In this document: in pieces, positions 20,950 to 30,802 of the stretch
Numbering within the stretch: position 1 is the stretch's first letter
How the letters are laid out: every line of letters starts with the position of its first letter
Assembly (NCBI GenBank): GCA_917880885.1
Contig: OU862906.1
Span: forward strand, 58,322,665-58,386,664
Source of the DNA: Limnephilus marmoratus
Lineage: Eukaryota > Arthropoda > Insecta > Trichoptera > Limnephilidae
Reading direction: 5' to 3'
Length of the DNA stretch: 64,000 nucleotides
The notes under the pieces: generated by a model
Told to the model about the DNA's origin: nothing
Databases searched by the model: none
Seen by the model: the letters and a program-made list of their open reading frames with translations, nothing else
Made by a program: the position numbers and the translations under genes

Positions 20950-22480
20950 GAATGCTAATCATGCAGCAGTCAACTTTATGCTTAACGAGTAATGGAATAT
21001 ATATTATTTTATTCATGAAAAATATGTGTGTAGGCATATTTATACAAAATATGTGTGCAGGCATATTTACACAATATATGTGCGAGCTTATAACATGTAA
21101 TGCAAATATCAGTTACCTTTATCTTATTGTTTAATCCTTCGTTATTAAGTATATACGAGTATAACTTCCATTATATAACGTAGTCCTTAAAAGGACTTTT
21201 AACTCCAGACGTTTCGGACAGGTATGTCTTGAGTTTTGTCTTAAACTGATCGCTTTTGCGTGTATGCTCGGTCCAAAAATCAAAAACTAAGTGAGTGCTT
21301 ATCAATTATATTATTCATTTAATAACTATGCTAAGCAAAAAACAGCGAACAAAAGTATTATTCATGTAATAATTTGTTATTTTATTTTATTATTTCTTTT
21401 GTTTTCTAGTTCTTATTTATCCCTTTCCGACCGGCAAAAAATGTCAAAATTTTGATGGGCCTCACCAGTAAAGCTCTTAATTATGATTTCTTGGGGCTGG
21501 GCGACTTACTGATTTAACCACGTGCGCGTGATGGCGCCCTGCATAAGCAGGCAAAATGTGTATGTAGGACTATAATATGAAATGCAAACACCAGTTATCT
21601 TTACGTTTTAATCCTTTGTTTTTAAGTACGTAAACCTTTTATTTTATTTTATTATTATTTACTACATTATTTATTATTATTTATAAGCTCTTCTCCGCCA
21701 CCGCATGGGAAGTTTATGGCGCAGACTGCGCCATTCGAAGAATGCGATCATCACCGCCATGACTGCCTGGATGGATTCTCCCCTGATGACCCTCTGGAGA
21801 CGGGAGACGATGAAATACCCTCCGTAAACGGCTATTTATATTCATTTTAGTGTTAGATACATACATAATTTTTTTTTCTCAGTTTCATTTTTCATGCTTA
21901 TTCGTTTATTTTATTTTATTTATGTGTTGTTATTTACTTTTTACCTTAACTTATTAGTCTTATTACTTATCTTTTTTTGTTATTTTACATTATGGAATGT
22001 ATTGCATTGCACTTCCCCTGCATACATTCTGGAATAAACTTATTATTATTATTATTATTATTTAAATAACTATGCTAAACATACCACGGATATTTCTATG
22101 TTTTTATTGGTTCTCTTATTTTTATTTTTTTCTTTCCCTTCTCTTTTTTTTGTTTTGTTTTATACAACATTATGTAGAGCTGTAAAATGCAATGCATATC
22201 CCAGTTACCTATATGTATTAATCCTTTGTTATTAAGTATATACATATACCAATTTTTTAAAAATTGATATTATTTTATTAACTGTGCTAAATAAACAATA
22301 GTTACCTTGTTTAAAATTTCTTATTTCATTTTTTATTTTTTATTCTTTCTCTTCTTTTATTTCCTCCATTTTCTTTTTTTTTGTATAAAACATGTTCCAC
22401 ATGTTCATACTCATTCTAATTTGACTGTCCTAAAAGGAGAATCCTCCTAGCTGGGCAGTAAAAACATCTTATAAATAAAT
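20950..22480 (+). repeat. LINE 3' UTR-like array, three degenerate units
   Basis: A block around TGCAAATATCAGTTACCTTT...TAATCCTTTGTTATTAAGTA occurs at about 21090-21170, 21570-21632 and 22180-22250. Each is associated with AACTATGCTAA and T-rich stretches, so the region is an imperfect tandem of roughly 400-600 bp units. It ends (22415-22480) in a stem-loop tail (TTTGACTGTCC...GGGCAGT) also seen at 52415-52460. It is read as a jockey-type 3' UTR with internal duplications, interrupted by another LINE tail at 21680-22062. Confidence 0.5.
21680..22062 (+). repeat. LINE 3' end with (TTA)n tail
   Basis: A GC-richer stretch at 21685-21830 ends in a T-rich region and AATAAACTTATTATTATTAT, i.e. a (TTA)n tail as in I/R1-type elements. 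A short frame reads MGSLWRRLRHSKNAIITAMT. The clade is uncertain. Confidence 0.4.
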
Positions 22481-22978
22481 AAGTAAAATATATGTATAAT
22501 CTTGTACAAAAAAAAAATAATAAAATAAATGTAAATCATAGACATCCAAATTCAATAGACCAGAAATAACAGGTGAGGGGAAAAATCAACTATGGCGGTA
22601 CGAAGAGGGGAAGATGACTGTGATTGGTTGAAAAATTAATCTGACAGTATATAGGCATCTCGCATTATAATATCGCCATTTAGTTCTTAAAAATAACATC
22701 TGCTTTTTAATGAATAGACCTTTTTATGTGGGAGCGCGAATTGCTCGCTACGTTATTAACATATTTGCGAAGTCTGAATAAGCAAAGTAAAGTTCGCATC
22801 TTTTCACAGACAACTATTTGGTTGCCGTATTTAGTTAAGACACTTTTACAAATGTTCCATAATTTACTTACCCCTGTAACCAGCGAGGAGCACATTCGAG
22901 AACCGCCCACATTCGTGATGATCGACAGATTTTAGGGTTATCACAACCGCTCTGTTGCTATATAATAATTACATAGTA
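22481..22978. other. No gene seen
   Basis: Non-coding. Overlapping short frames on both strands at 22707-22935 have no recognisable features. Confidence 0.35.
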
Positions 22979-22979
22979 T

Positions 22980-23245
22980 AAAATGAAGTCACTCAAAATG
23001 TATGTGCGCATTGATCTTTTAAAATACGCAACGGATTTTCATGCGGTTTTCACCAATAGATAGAGTGATTCAAGAGAAAGGTTTATGTGTATATTACATG
23101 CTTATTATAGTAGAGAAAAGCCGAGAAATTCAAATATTCAATTCAGGCAGCGGGCAGCAGGCAAGCGGGTGGTGAGGATTTTATAAAGGTTGGGTAATGG
23201 CGTTGTGTTTCGTTAGCCACAGCAACATGTGGCCGGGTCTGCTAG
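22980..23245 (+). mobile_element. Helitron-like 3' end, plus copy
   Basis: Ends with hairpin GCCACA-GCAACA-TGTGGC (23216-23233), eight spacer bases, then CTAG at 23242-23245 followed by T, the textbook Helitron 3' terminus. Upstream, CGGTTTTCACCAATAGATAG and AGTGATTCAAGAGAAAGGTT resemble sequence common in insect Helitrons. The 5' limit is approximate and no Rep/helicase coding is present, so it is non-autonomous. Confidence 0.7.
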
Positions 23246-23371
23246 TTAATAAAAATAATGTAATTATCTCTTTTAATTAAAATTATTTTACCTAAATTAT
23301 TTCACACGTTATTTAATTACAATAATACGTAGCACGTAGCAGTTACATTATTATTTGCTCCTTTTTGTAGA

Positions 23372-23455
23372 TACTCTTAGTATCGCCCCAACTGCTTGAA
23401 ATGGCTTTAGGCGTGTTTAGTGACCAGATTTACATAGATAGGTACTTCTCACCAC
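23372..23455 (+). repeat. SINE A internal fragment
   Basis: Matches the middle of SINE A (AGTATCGCCC, CTTGAAATGGCTTTAGGCGT, TTAGTGACCAGAT, AGGTACTTC) with neither head nor tail. Confidence 0.65.
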
Positions 23456-24600
23456 CACATCGACGCATTGTGTATAGGCAACAACTTCCCCCCTCCCCCC
23501 TAAACCTCCCGACTTATCTGGGTTCTGCAAATCGGATCGTGCGTAGCCAGGAGTGGGGTATTAATTGGAATATTTTGACGACGAAGGTGCTTTTTATTTA
23601 TTTTTTGGGTATAATATTTTTTGTTTAGCTACATTTAAGCATATATCAGCAGAAACTTAGTAAAACTGTATTATATACCTATACCGACACAGTAACAGTA
23701 TTCTCAGACTATGCATAATATTGTTTAAAGAAATAATATTTATATAATATATATAACTTCCATTAAATTATTTCTTACATTGTCTATGGACAATGGAAGA
23801 AGTGAAAAGAAAAAGACAAAAAGGGTTAAGGATAACATTATATTTTTGAGAACAGCATTCAATAAACAACTTACAGAGGTTTAAATAACGTACAAAAATA
23901 ATAGCACAGCTTAAGAGAAAACAACATAACATGTACAGGAGTTATATTATCGATGCTAAAAACAGTACAATAATAACAGCTGAATATATTAAAAAGATGA
24001 GCCAACATAGTAAGAAGGTATTAATCTGTTGACTGTGATGATGGCCGTGAGCACTCATTCTCGTTCCAGCACTCAGCAATACCGTAAATACGAAACAACG
24101 CGCTTACCTAACACGTGGTCCGCTGAGACGTGACAGTGTGATCCAAAGATAATATAATCGGTGGCGACGTGCGTTAGAAAAATATTTTATTTTAAATTTT
24201 GATTGATAAAAAATATCATCGGACAGCAAAATGTCACATACATTTTTCATTCCAAACATGCTCACTGTATCTACATTTTACTTCTAAACATACCACGATG
24301 GAGTACATAATTAAGAAAGCAAAATATACAATAACGCCTAATAAAAAAAAACCATACTTTATTCCACGTTTATATATGAGTTGCGTAAAATTCAAAACTC
24401 GTTTAGTAATAAGGCCCTTAAAGTGTGATAAATTTAAAAACTATTGGTTTATTATCCTTTATTAATACCACGGATTTCCAGCAAGAAATAACACATGAAA
24501 AGATAGACGTTCCAAATGATACGATTAGATATTTTAGCAGAGCGCAAAAGGCGAAGGCACACCCCTGATTCTTTTGCAAATGGCTGTGTGTTTTACGTCG
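23456..24600. other. No gene seen
   Basis: Non-coding, mostly AT-rich. Short frames at 23401-23628 and 24199-24465 show no domain. Confidence 0.35.
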
Positions 24601-24605
24601 CAGCT

Positions 24606-24776
24606 GTGTGTGAACACGCCCTCTGAGCGTTAACACGTGTTCACACACACAACTGTAATATGCGTGGGATGGCGTATTTCGGCATATCGCTCGCCGTACA
24701 TTCCCAATCGGAATATATGGCGAGCGATATGCTGAAATACGCCATCCCACGCATATTACGGCTGTGTGTAAACACG
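24606..24776. repeat. Long hairpin with triple GTGTGAACACG motif
   Basis: Arms 24636-24704 and 24710-24776 are inverted copies of about 68 bases (core GCGTGGGATGGCGTATTTC and CATATCGCTCGCC) with a 5-base loop. The outer end of the left arm (CGTGTTCACACAC) is also inverse to GTGTGTGAACACG at 24606-24618, so the left flank can pair with it too. An RNA from either strand would fold into a rod of about 140 nt. Short frames crossing it are by-products. Confidence 0.88.
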
Positions 24777-25448
24777 TTCATGATAGTATATGTTACAAAA
24801 CTGATAATATAATAATATAATTCGAATAAGCTTAAAATAAAGTAAAATAATGCTTCCCTATGGAATGTAATACGACAATTTGGTTTATTCTCCTTTTCAC
24901 TTCTATTTTTACACGTTTTCATAGCACAAGCTACCATTTTTGCCTTGTTATTTCGTAAAATGTACTATGTGACTTCGGCGCTGGTCAGAACAAGAATGAT
25001 GACGTCACGTTTTTAGATTCAAGGGAGGCGGCTCTCGTAAGCCCAGGCGGTTCCATGGAACCGTTATGGGGAGGGGGAAATAATACGCTTTTATTACTTA
25101 GGGCAGGTCCATATATTCCTACGTCCGTGATGTAAATGTAATAAATGCAACAAATATCGTTTTTATCATTAAAAACAATAACACAATAATAAAAAGGCAT
25201 ATCGATTTCTCTTTCATCCATGGGTCTTCTTTAAGTTGTTTCAGAGTTAATATTATCTAACACACCTGCATTCGTACGAGTTATGAGTTAACAGCACCCT
25301 CAAGGTGATTTTTAATAGTGCTATACAAATTGTAAAGGAATCTATTTAATTATTTTAGTTGGGCTTCAAATATGCATTATTTTTTCAGTTAATATCTTCA
25401 GTTTAGTTAGTTTAGTTAATGTTCAAAAAAATAATGAATAATTGTATT
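24777..25448. other. No gene seen
   Basis: Non-coding apart from unconvincing short frames on minus. The 9 bases ending at 25457 (GTTTATTTT) are the left target duplication of the next element. Confidence 0.35.
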
Positions 25449-25457
25449 GTTTATTTT

Positions 25458-25724
25458 GGTTCCATGCCAACTCAGAATGAAACCAAATCAGAAACACCTC
25501 AGAAAGGTCATTAAAAGTTATGAAAAAATAATTTTAAAATAGCCGGTAACCCTAACCTAACTTAACCTATTTATCATTTTTTTATATTTTCTTATCATCT
25601 TATGACTATATACAGCCGGTAACCCTAACCTAACTTAACCTATTTATCCATTTTTTATCATCTAAATATAATGACCTTTCTGAGGTGCTTCTGAGTTGGT
25701 CTCATTCTGAGTTGTCCGGTCACC
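25458..25724. mobile_element. Fold-back element T1 with telomere-like core
   Basis: 267 bp flanked by GTTTATTTT (25449-25457 and 25725-25733). Termini are GGTTCCATG and, on the other strand, GGTGACCGG. The arms are inverted (about 25468-25514 and 25666-25715) and made of about three short units built on AACTCAGAA.GA.ACC / AACTCAGAAGCACC / TCAGAAAGGTC. The centre holds two copies of a roughly 40-base block, AGCCGGTAACCCTAACCTAA then CTTAACCTATTTATC (25541 and 25614), with CCTAA repeats. It has the same plan as 46153-46636 and the same termini as 50979-51499. No coding. Confidence 0.85.
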
Positions 25725-25733
25725 GTTTATTTT

Positions 25734-26095
25734 ACCACCTCTAAGCAGACTGATTAGTATTATAAATTCACTGACTCAACGTATATTTGACCTCTTGAAA
25801 TGCTTATTTAAGTATAAAAACATTTCACAAATTATTCAAATATTTTATTATACGTATGACAGTTTGTGCCCAGTGTTTCTCAGCATAGGTAGGTACGATA
25901 TTTTCTTCTTGTCACCCAATATGATTTGCCTTTTATGATATATTACGAAACATAATTTTTAAATCTCCCTACTTAAAGCAAAAGTATTAAAGTGCTTATA
26001 ACGCGCTGCAGCCTTTCCAGTTGTTAAAAGAGGCTTTAACTTTGAAACAACAAGCCTTGCCAGGTCCAGGGGGCGAAAATTCGTTGATAGCAGAA
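25734..26095. other. No gene seen
   Basis: AT-rich, non-coding. It borders the GC-richer open frame that follows. Confidence 0.35.
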
Positions 26096-26097
26096 TA

Positions 26098-26341
26098 ATG
26101 TAACTCCCTGGAGATTTCCGCCTTCAGCCATCCAACCTCCTCACGCCACCCCCTCCTGTCTGACCGCACGGGCAGCGTTTTAACCGACACCGACGCCAAT
26201 GCCAGCGTCGAATTTTCCGGTTCGACGGATGAGAAAAGTACGTCTTTATCAACACATCACAATCCTTTCCGGCAGGCGGCTGCTTTTGGCGTCTCTAAAC
26301 TGCTCCAACACCTTGCGGACAACCTAAATAAAATACTATAG
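26098..26341 (+). CDS. Possible exon, unrecognised
   Basis: A plus-strand frame of about 80 codons has no ATG start. It opens after a TAA near 26095 and ends TAG at about 26341. It is markedly GC-rich at third positions compared with its surroundings. Residues include SAFSHPTSSRHPLLSDRTGS near the start and NPFRQAAAFGVSKLLQHLAD near the end. A CTGGAG/ATT at about 26112 could be a 3' splice site, and AATAAA overlaps the stop. It could be the last exon of a host gene or a decayed element ORF. I do not recognise it. Confidence 0.3.
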
Positions 26342-27810
26342 TGAAATATTTATAAGAACCATCAAGCTTGTTTATGACGCACTGGTGCTTTTATTCAGGT
26401 CGTATTGAATAATCGCCTGGGGAGGAACTTAAAATAAACATGTGAAACTACTTAAAATTGCTTAGAATTACACGGAGGTTAGGGTCTAGCCGAGTTTTTT
26501 GTCAATGCTTTTTTCGAAGATATATTCAATCACGAAATTTTTATTACGTTTAGAGGTACATTTGAAAAAGAAAAAACACTATTGAAAATTTGCTTTGAAT
26601 ATCTATATACATAGATATAGCGGCCGCGAGTGGGGGGAACCCATCAAATCAGGCTGAAATCCTTGGAAATTAAGTGAAGCATGAAATTCAAAAAAATTTC
26701 ATTATAGTATAAATGTAGAATGCTCATGAATCATAAATTGCAAAAAAAGTATTGATTGCAGCAATAGTGAAAATAAAATGGAAAGTGACGAAAAAAATCG
26801 GACATAATTTTGCAATAACTTTGCCCTTTATAATAATTTTAATAAGTGGGGGTACATCCCGTGTAATTTTAATTCTCTTTAATTTAAACTTTAAATGAAG
26901 TGAATCGGATGAAAATTCGATGCTCTACGATTCCAGCCAACTTGAAAAATGTGATTGTGAGAAAAACGCTTGTAAATTTTTGCTTGCAAAAAGCATTAGT
27001 TTTTAAATACTTCCGGCTGTTTAAAGATAATCTGCGATTCCAGGAGCATAAGTAGGCCCTAGACTCCTCGAAGTACTGCCGCTTTTGAAGTTTCTTCATT
27101 TTTTGTGCAGATCGACCCTCCTCTGTACTTTCGAGGCTGCGCCATGCTTGCCGCTTCGTGCGTGCGCTATCGAACATATCGGTTTCAGTTCAGTATCGAA
27201 CAAGTTCAGAATGTTCAAGGTCGAACTTGATGCTATAACTTTTGCAATGTTTCTCCACAAGCAAGATTTTAAGGCATTGGGTGGACCAGACTACCCCCTT
27301 AAGATAATGTATCAGGCCTATTGCACCAATCAATTGTTTTGGGTAATTAAAATTATGGAACTAAGGCGGAACTAACTTGTCCAATGTCTTAAATATATGT
27401 AAAAGCTCGTCCTAACAATAAAAATCTAAATCGCACTTTGCCATAAAAAGACCTTGTGCGTGTACCGAAACCTGTCTGGCATTTCCCCAAAATTGTTCAA
27501 TTACCCAATTCAATCAACGTGTGCTAAAATCTGAACTCATGAAAAAATGTTAAAGGCTGGGTAAAAAAAAAATCCGAATTGAGTAACCTTTTACTATAAA
27601 TTATCAACATTTATCTAATTATCTAAAATATGCTATGCCTAGCTACAATTATTAATTGTGTACTCTAAACGTTATAAAATGCAATTTGTTAAATGACAAT
27701 TAATTCTATTTTTAATTTTTTTAACGATTAGGGAACATTAACACTAATCTACTAAGCATGTGTTTCTTTGCGAAAAAATTATACTATAATTTTTTTCCAA
27801 TTTCTACGGT
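26342..27810. other. No recognised gene; minus frame 26884-27177
   Basis: Mostly AT-rich. A 97-residue minus frame (26884-27177) starts MFDSARTKRQAWRSLESTEE and is rich in Lys, Arg and Glu. Upstream on that strand the frame is partly open as well. It may be a mobile-element ORF fragment; the family is not recognised. Confidence 0.25.
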
Positions 27811-27811
27811 A

Positions 27812-27853
27812 AAAAAAAACCCGACAACAAAACTTTTGTCGGGTTTTTTTTTT
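27812..27853. repeat. Hairpin CCCGACAA/TTGTCGGG with A/T flanks
   Basis: CCCGACAA and TTGTCGGG around an 8-base loop, preceded by nine A and followed by eleven T that can also pair. It looks like a bacterial intrinsic terminator, but in this setting it is more likely a short palindrome, perhaps where two A-tailed insertions meet. Confidence 0.7.
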
Positions 27854-27949
27854 TAGTGATTTTTTATTAATTAATTTATACAACACTTATTTAATCAAAA
27901 TTATCAATTAAACATGATGAATAATTTGATTAAATAAGTAATATATAGG

Positions 27950-28015
27950 TACAATGTGATTTGTTTTGATTTAATTTGATTATGAGTTGGTCACTAAATT
28001 TCTGTTAAATTAATC
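27950..28015 (+). repeat. Dispersed repeat, copy 1 of 3
   Basis: TACAATGTGATTTGTTTT followed by TTTGATT.... and AATT.CTGTTAAA. Related copies are at 34661-34735 and 35715-35790. The family is unknown, about 70-90 bases visible. Confidence 0.45.
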
Positions 28016-28028
28016 AATCAATCAATCA

Positions 28029-29414
28029 ATGAACGAAGGCACGGTACCTGAAATATGGAAAAGAGCCTATGTAACACCAATCCACAAAAATGGTGAAAAA
28101 AATAATGTTAAAAACTATCGGCCGATTTCAAAACTAACAATATTCAGTAAGTTAATGGAAAAAATTGTTTACAAATATCTAAGCCCACAACTGAATCACA
28201 TCATTACAACAAAGCAACACGGTTTTACAAAAGGCAGAAATGTGGAAAGTAACCTCGTTCTTCTTACTGAATTCATTGTCGATCACATGGACAACCGCAC
28301 TCAAGTAGATATCATTTATACAGATTTTGCCAAAGCATTTGATAAAATTAATCAAAAACTATTACTCAGAAAACTTTGGTCATTAGGTATACGTGGTAAT
28401 TTATTTCGTTGGGTTACATCTTATATACTCAAGAGATCACAGGCAGTAGCAATAAAGGGTTTCGAATCAGATTTCAGTGAAATTTCCTCTGGGATCCAAC
28501 AGGGTTCACATCTCGGACCATTATTTTTCATTTTATATATCAATGATTTGGTCAATGTTGTTAAATACTCTGAAATAGAATTATTTGCTGATGATGCCAA
28601 GCTATACAAGCCAATAAAAAGTCAAAACGATTGCCTCAATTTACAACATGATTTAAACAATATATTTACCTATAGCCAACAAAATCAACTATTTCTAAAT
28701 GTCTCAAAATGTCATCATATTACCTTTTCAAGAAATAAAAATAAAACATTATTTAATTATTCTATAAATAACAACAACATTGCAACAGTCTCAGATATTC
28801 GTGATCTTGGAATAACCCTTGATAGTAAACTACAATATAACCTTCATATACAACAAATCACAAAGAAAGCTGCTAAAATGTTAGGTTTTATCATGAGAAA
28901 CACAAAACTTTTTAATAGTATCAACGTCATTAAGCAACTCTACTTTGCCTACGTACGAAGTCATTTGGAGTTTGCGTCAGTTGTTTGGTCTCCATTTTAT
29001 AAAATCCATACGAACAAAATTGAAGCAATTCAAAACAAATTCCTCAAATATCTTTGTTACAAGTCATAAGTCGTAAGATTTAATAATTATGCAGAGGCAG
29101 CCTCATACTTTAAAATTGATTCATTGAGTGTACGAAGGCATCATAAGGATGCAATATTCCTGTATAAATTAGTTAACAATAATATTCAATGCCCAGAGTT
29201 GCTAAATAAAATTCAATTTAATGTACCTGCGCGTACAACACGCTCTTCTGTCCTGTTCAGGGTTGATCAATGCAAGACAAACTGCAAGCAAAATTCTTGT
29301 CTGAACAGACTATGCAATAGTTACAATAGCATATTATTCAAGGTGGACATTTTCAATTCCGAACCTACCAAATATAAGGGGTACATAAAAGAGTATTTCT
29401 CTGATGTTTCATGA
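28029..29414 (+). pseudogene. Jockey-like LINE J2 reverse transcriptase, one stop
   Basis: A single frame of about 461 codons interrupted once, by TAA at 29067-29069, and otherwise open to 29414. The first 346 residues hold the RT: NYRPIS (29-34), TDFAKAFDKI (98-107), GIQQGSHLGP (155-164) and the catalytic box as FADD (186-189). The thumb and the C-terminal region follow, and after the stop residues such as SVRRHHKDAIFLYKL and PARTTRSS. The N-terminal endonuclease is missing, so it is a 5'-truncated copy starting at about 28020. Only one inactivating change in the RT implies a fairly young insertion. The 3' UTR continues to about 29690. Confidence 0.9.
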
Positions 29415-29690
29415 ATATGTTATGTGTCTATGTTTCTATCGTTTATCTTTAATTCTGTTATGATTTGATTTATATGTACAATCTGGCTTCTTATGGTTAC
29501 CAATGTATTGATATTTTATGTTTTATGTAAATTTTAGTTTTATATACTTAATCTTTTGTTTTATAAATTTTTTTATCTCATGCTGCTTTATTATAAATTT
29601 ATTATTTAATTTTTTTTATTATGCTGTTAATCAGAGGTAAAGTCACATGGAGGAAATCCATAATTGATTTTATTTTGGCTATACAAACAT
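29415..29690 (+). repeat. J2 LINE 3' UTR
   Basis: AT-rich 3' UTR following the J2 stop, with a stem-loop-like GTTAATCAGAGGTAAAGTCA...ATGGAGGAAATCC segment near 29625-29670, as in other jockey-type tails here. It abuts the inverted-repeat element at 29692. Confidence 0.5.
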
Positions 29691-30364
29691 GTAGTCCAGT
29701 AAACGAATGGTCCAAAAGGAGGTGTAGAGTGCGTGAGCAGGAACCTAAGCGATTCTTTCAGGACTTGTTTAGGATGCTCAGGGTGTGAACATACTAAAAG
29801 TCCTGATGTCTAGGTGGTGAGCTAGGGGGGGAGGGGGGGGGGGGAAGGTCCCGATTTTCGGTTTTCCATTTATATCTCAAAAATGGTGCGTCACAGAGGA
29901 AAACTTTTTTAGAATAAGTAAAAGCTCATAAAATTATCTACATCTTTTATTCTATACGTAATTTTGGAAATCCCAGCCGTTTTTGAGTTATACGCTCCAC
30001 AAATGTCAATATTTTCGAAAAAAATCATTTTACCTCACATTTTTCGTCAAACATTCCTTCATATCGTCTAAAATATTCATCCAAGAAAGAAATTTATTTG
30101 AAAGAAGTTGTAAATAATTTAATTATCTTCTAGAATATTTAAACATATGTGAGTAAATCTCTAACCAGTAAATATTTACAGTAATTTTAAGTTTTTTCGT
30201 AAAATGTCGTCATTTTCAGAAAAAGCTGTTTTTTCTAACCAATTAAGACGGGTTTTTTCTTCATGGGAAATTCCTTATTAATTTTTGCACGCAAGAAAGC
30301 AGGTAAGTGGTTCTCAAACAGATGATTAGTGGAATTCATTTTATAATCATTATTATTGTAATGG

Positions 30365-30802
30365 GTGATTAGGTTAGTCGTCGGAGATGCTACAATAACG
30401 TGCTACAATGCTGTTCGAGTTGGTGAAAAGGCAATGAATGCGATAGTGGGCTTGACATTCTCAGACATCAAGTTGTCCTGCAAAGATCGGGCATTCCCAA
30501 TGTCTTCTGTCAGCTCGTCGATAAAAATTCACGATGAAAAGGTTGCAGTTGACCCAACATTGCTGTTTCAGCGGATGTGTATAAGCAAACGATCTGATGA
30601 GGATTTGATGAAATTCTTTGAGTATGAGTTGGCCCCATTTCCCTTGGCACTGTTCAATGAAAGTGGGATGCGAAAGACAAATAAACCTGTTCTGTATAGC
30701 TCATTCGAGCCTACCAAAAAAACTGTTCTACTCTCTCAGATGAACATAGTTGTGGACGGAGGATTTCTATCATATTATATCGACGCTGGAAAGGAAGACT
30801 GA
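30365..30802 (+). pseudogene. PIN-like nuclease ORF, N-terminal part
   Basis: A 145-residue frame with VDPTLLFQRMCISKRSDEDL, FEYELAPFPLALFNE and VDGGFLSYYIDAGKED, then a stop. This matches the N-terminal part of an uncharacterised protein family that I recall as common in insect, mollusc and cnidarian genomes, where the same polypeptide continues into the segment at 32333-33574. The first about 97 codons lie in the terminal repeat and recur inverted at 33584-33880. The insertion at about 30801 cut the gene. Confidence 0.6.

Noticed and set aside
24418..24937. Two overlapping minus frames (110 and 98 residues)
   Set aside because: They run through both arms of the hairpin at 24606-24776 and code the same palindromic bases; no domain.
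27812..27853. Bacterial transcription terminator or bacterial contamination
   Set aside because: All surrounding features are eukaryotic transposons; no bacterial gene is present.
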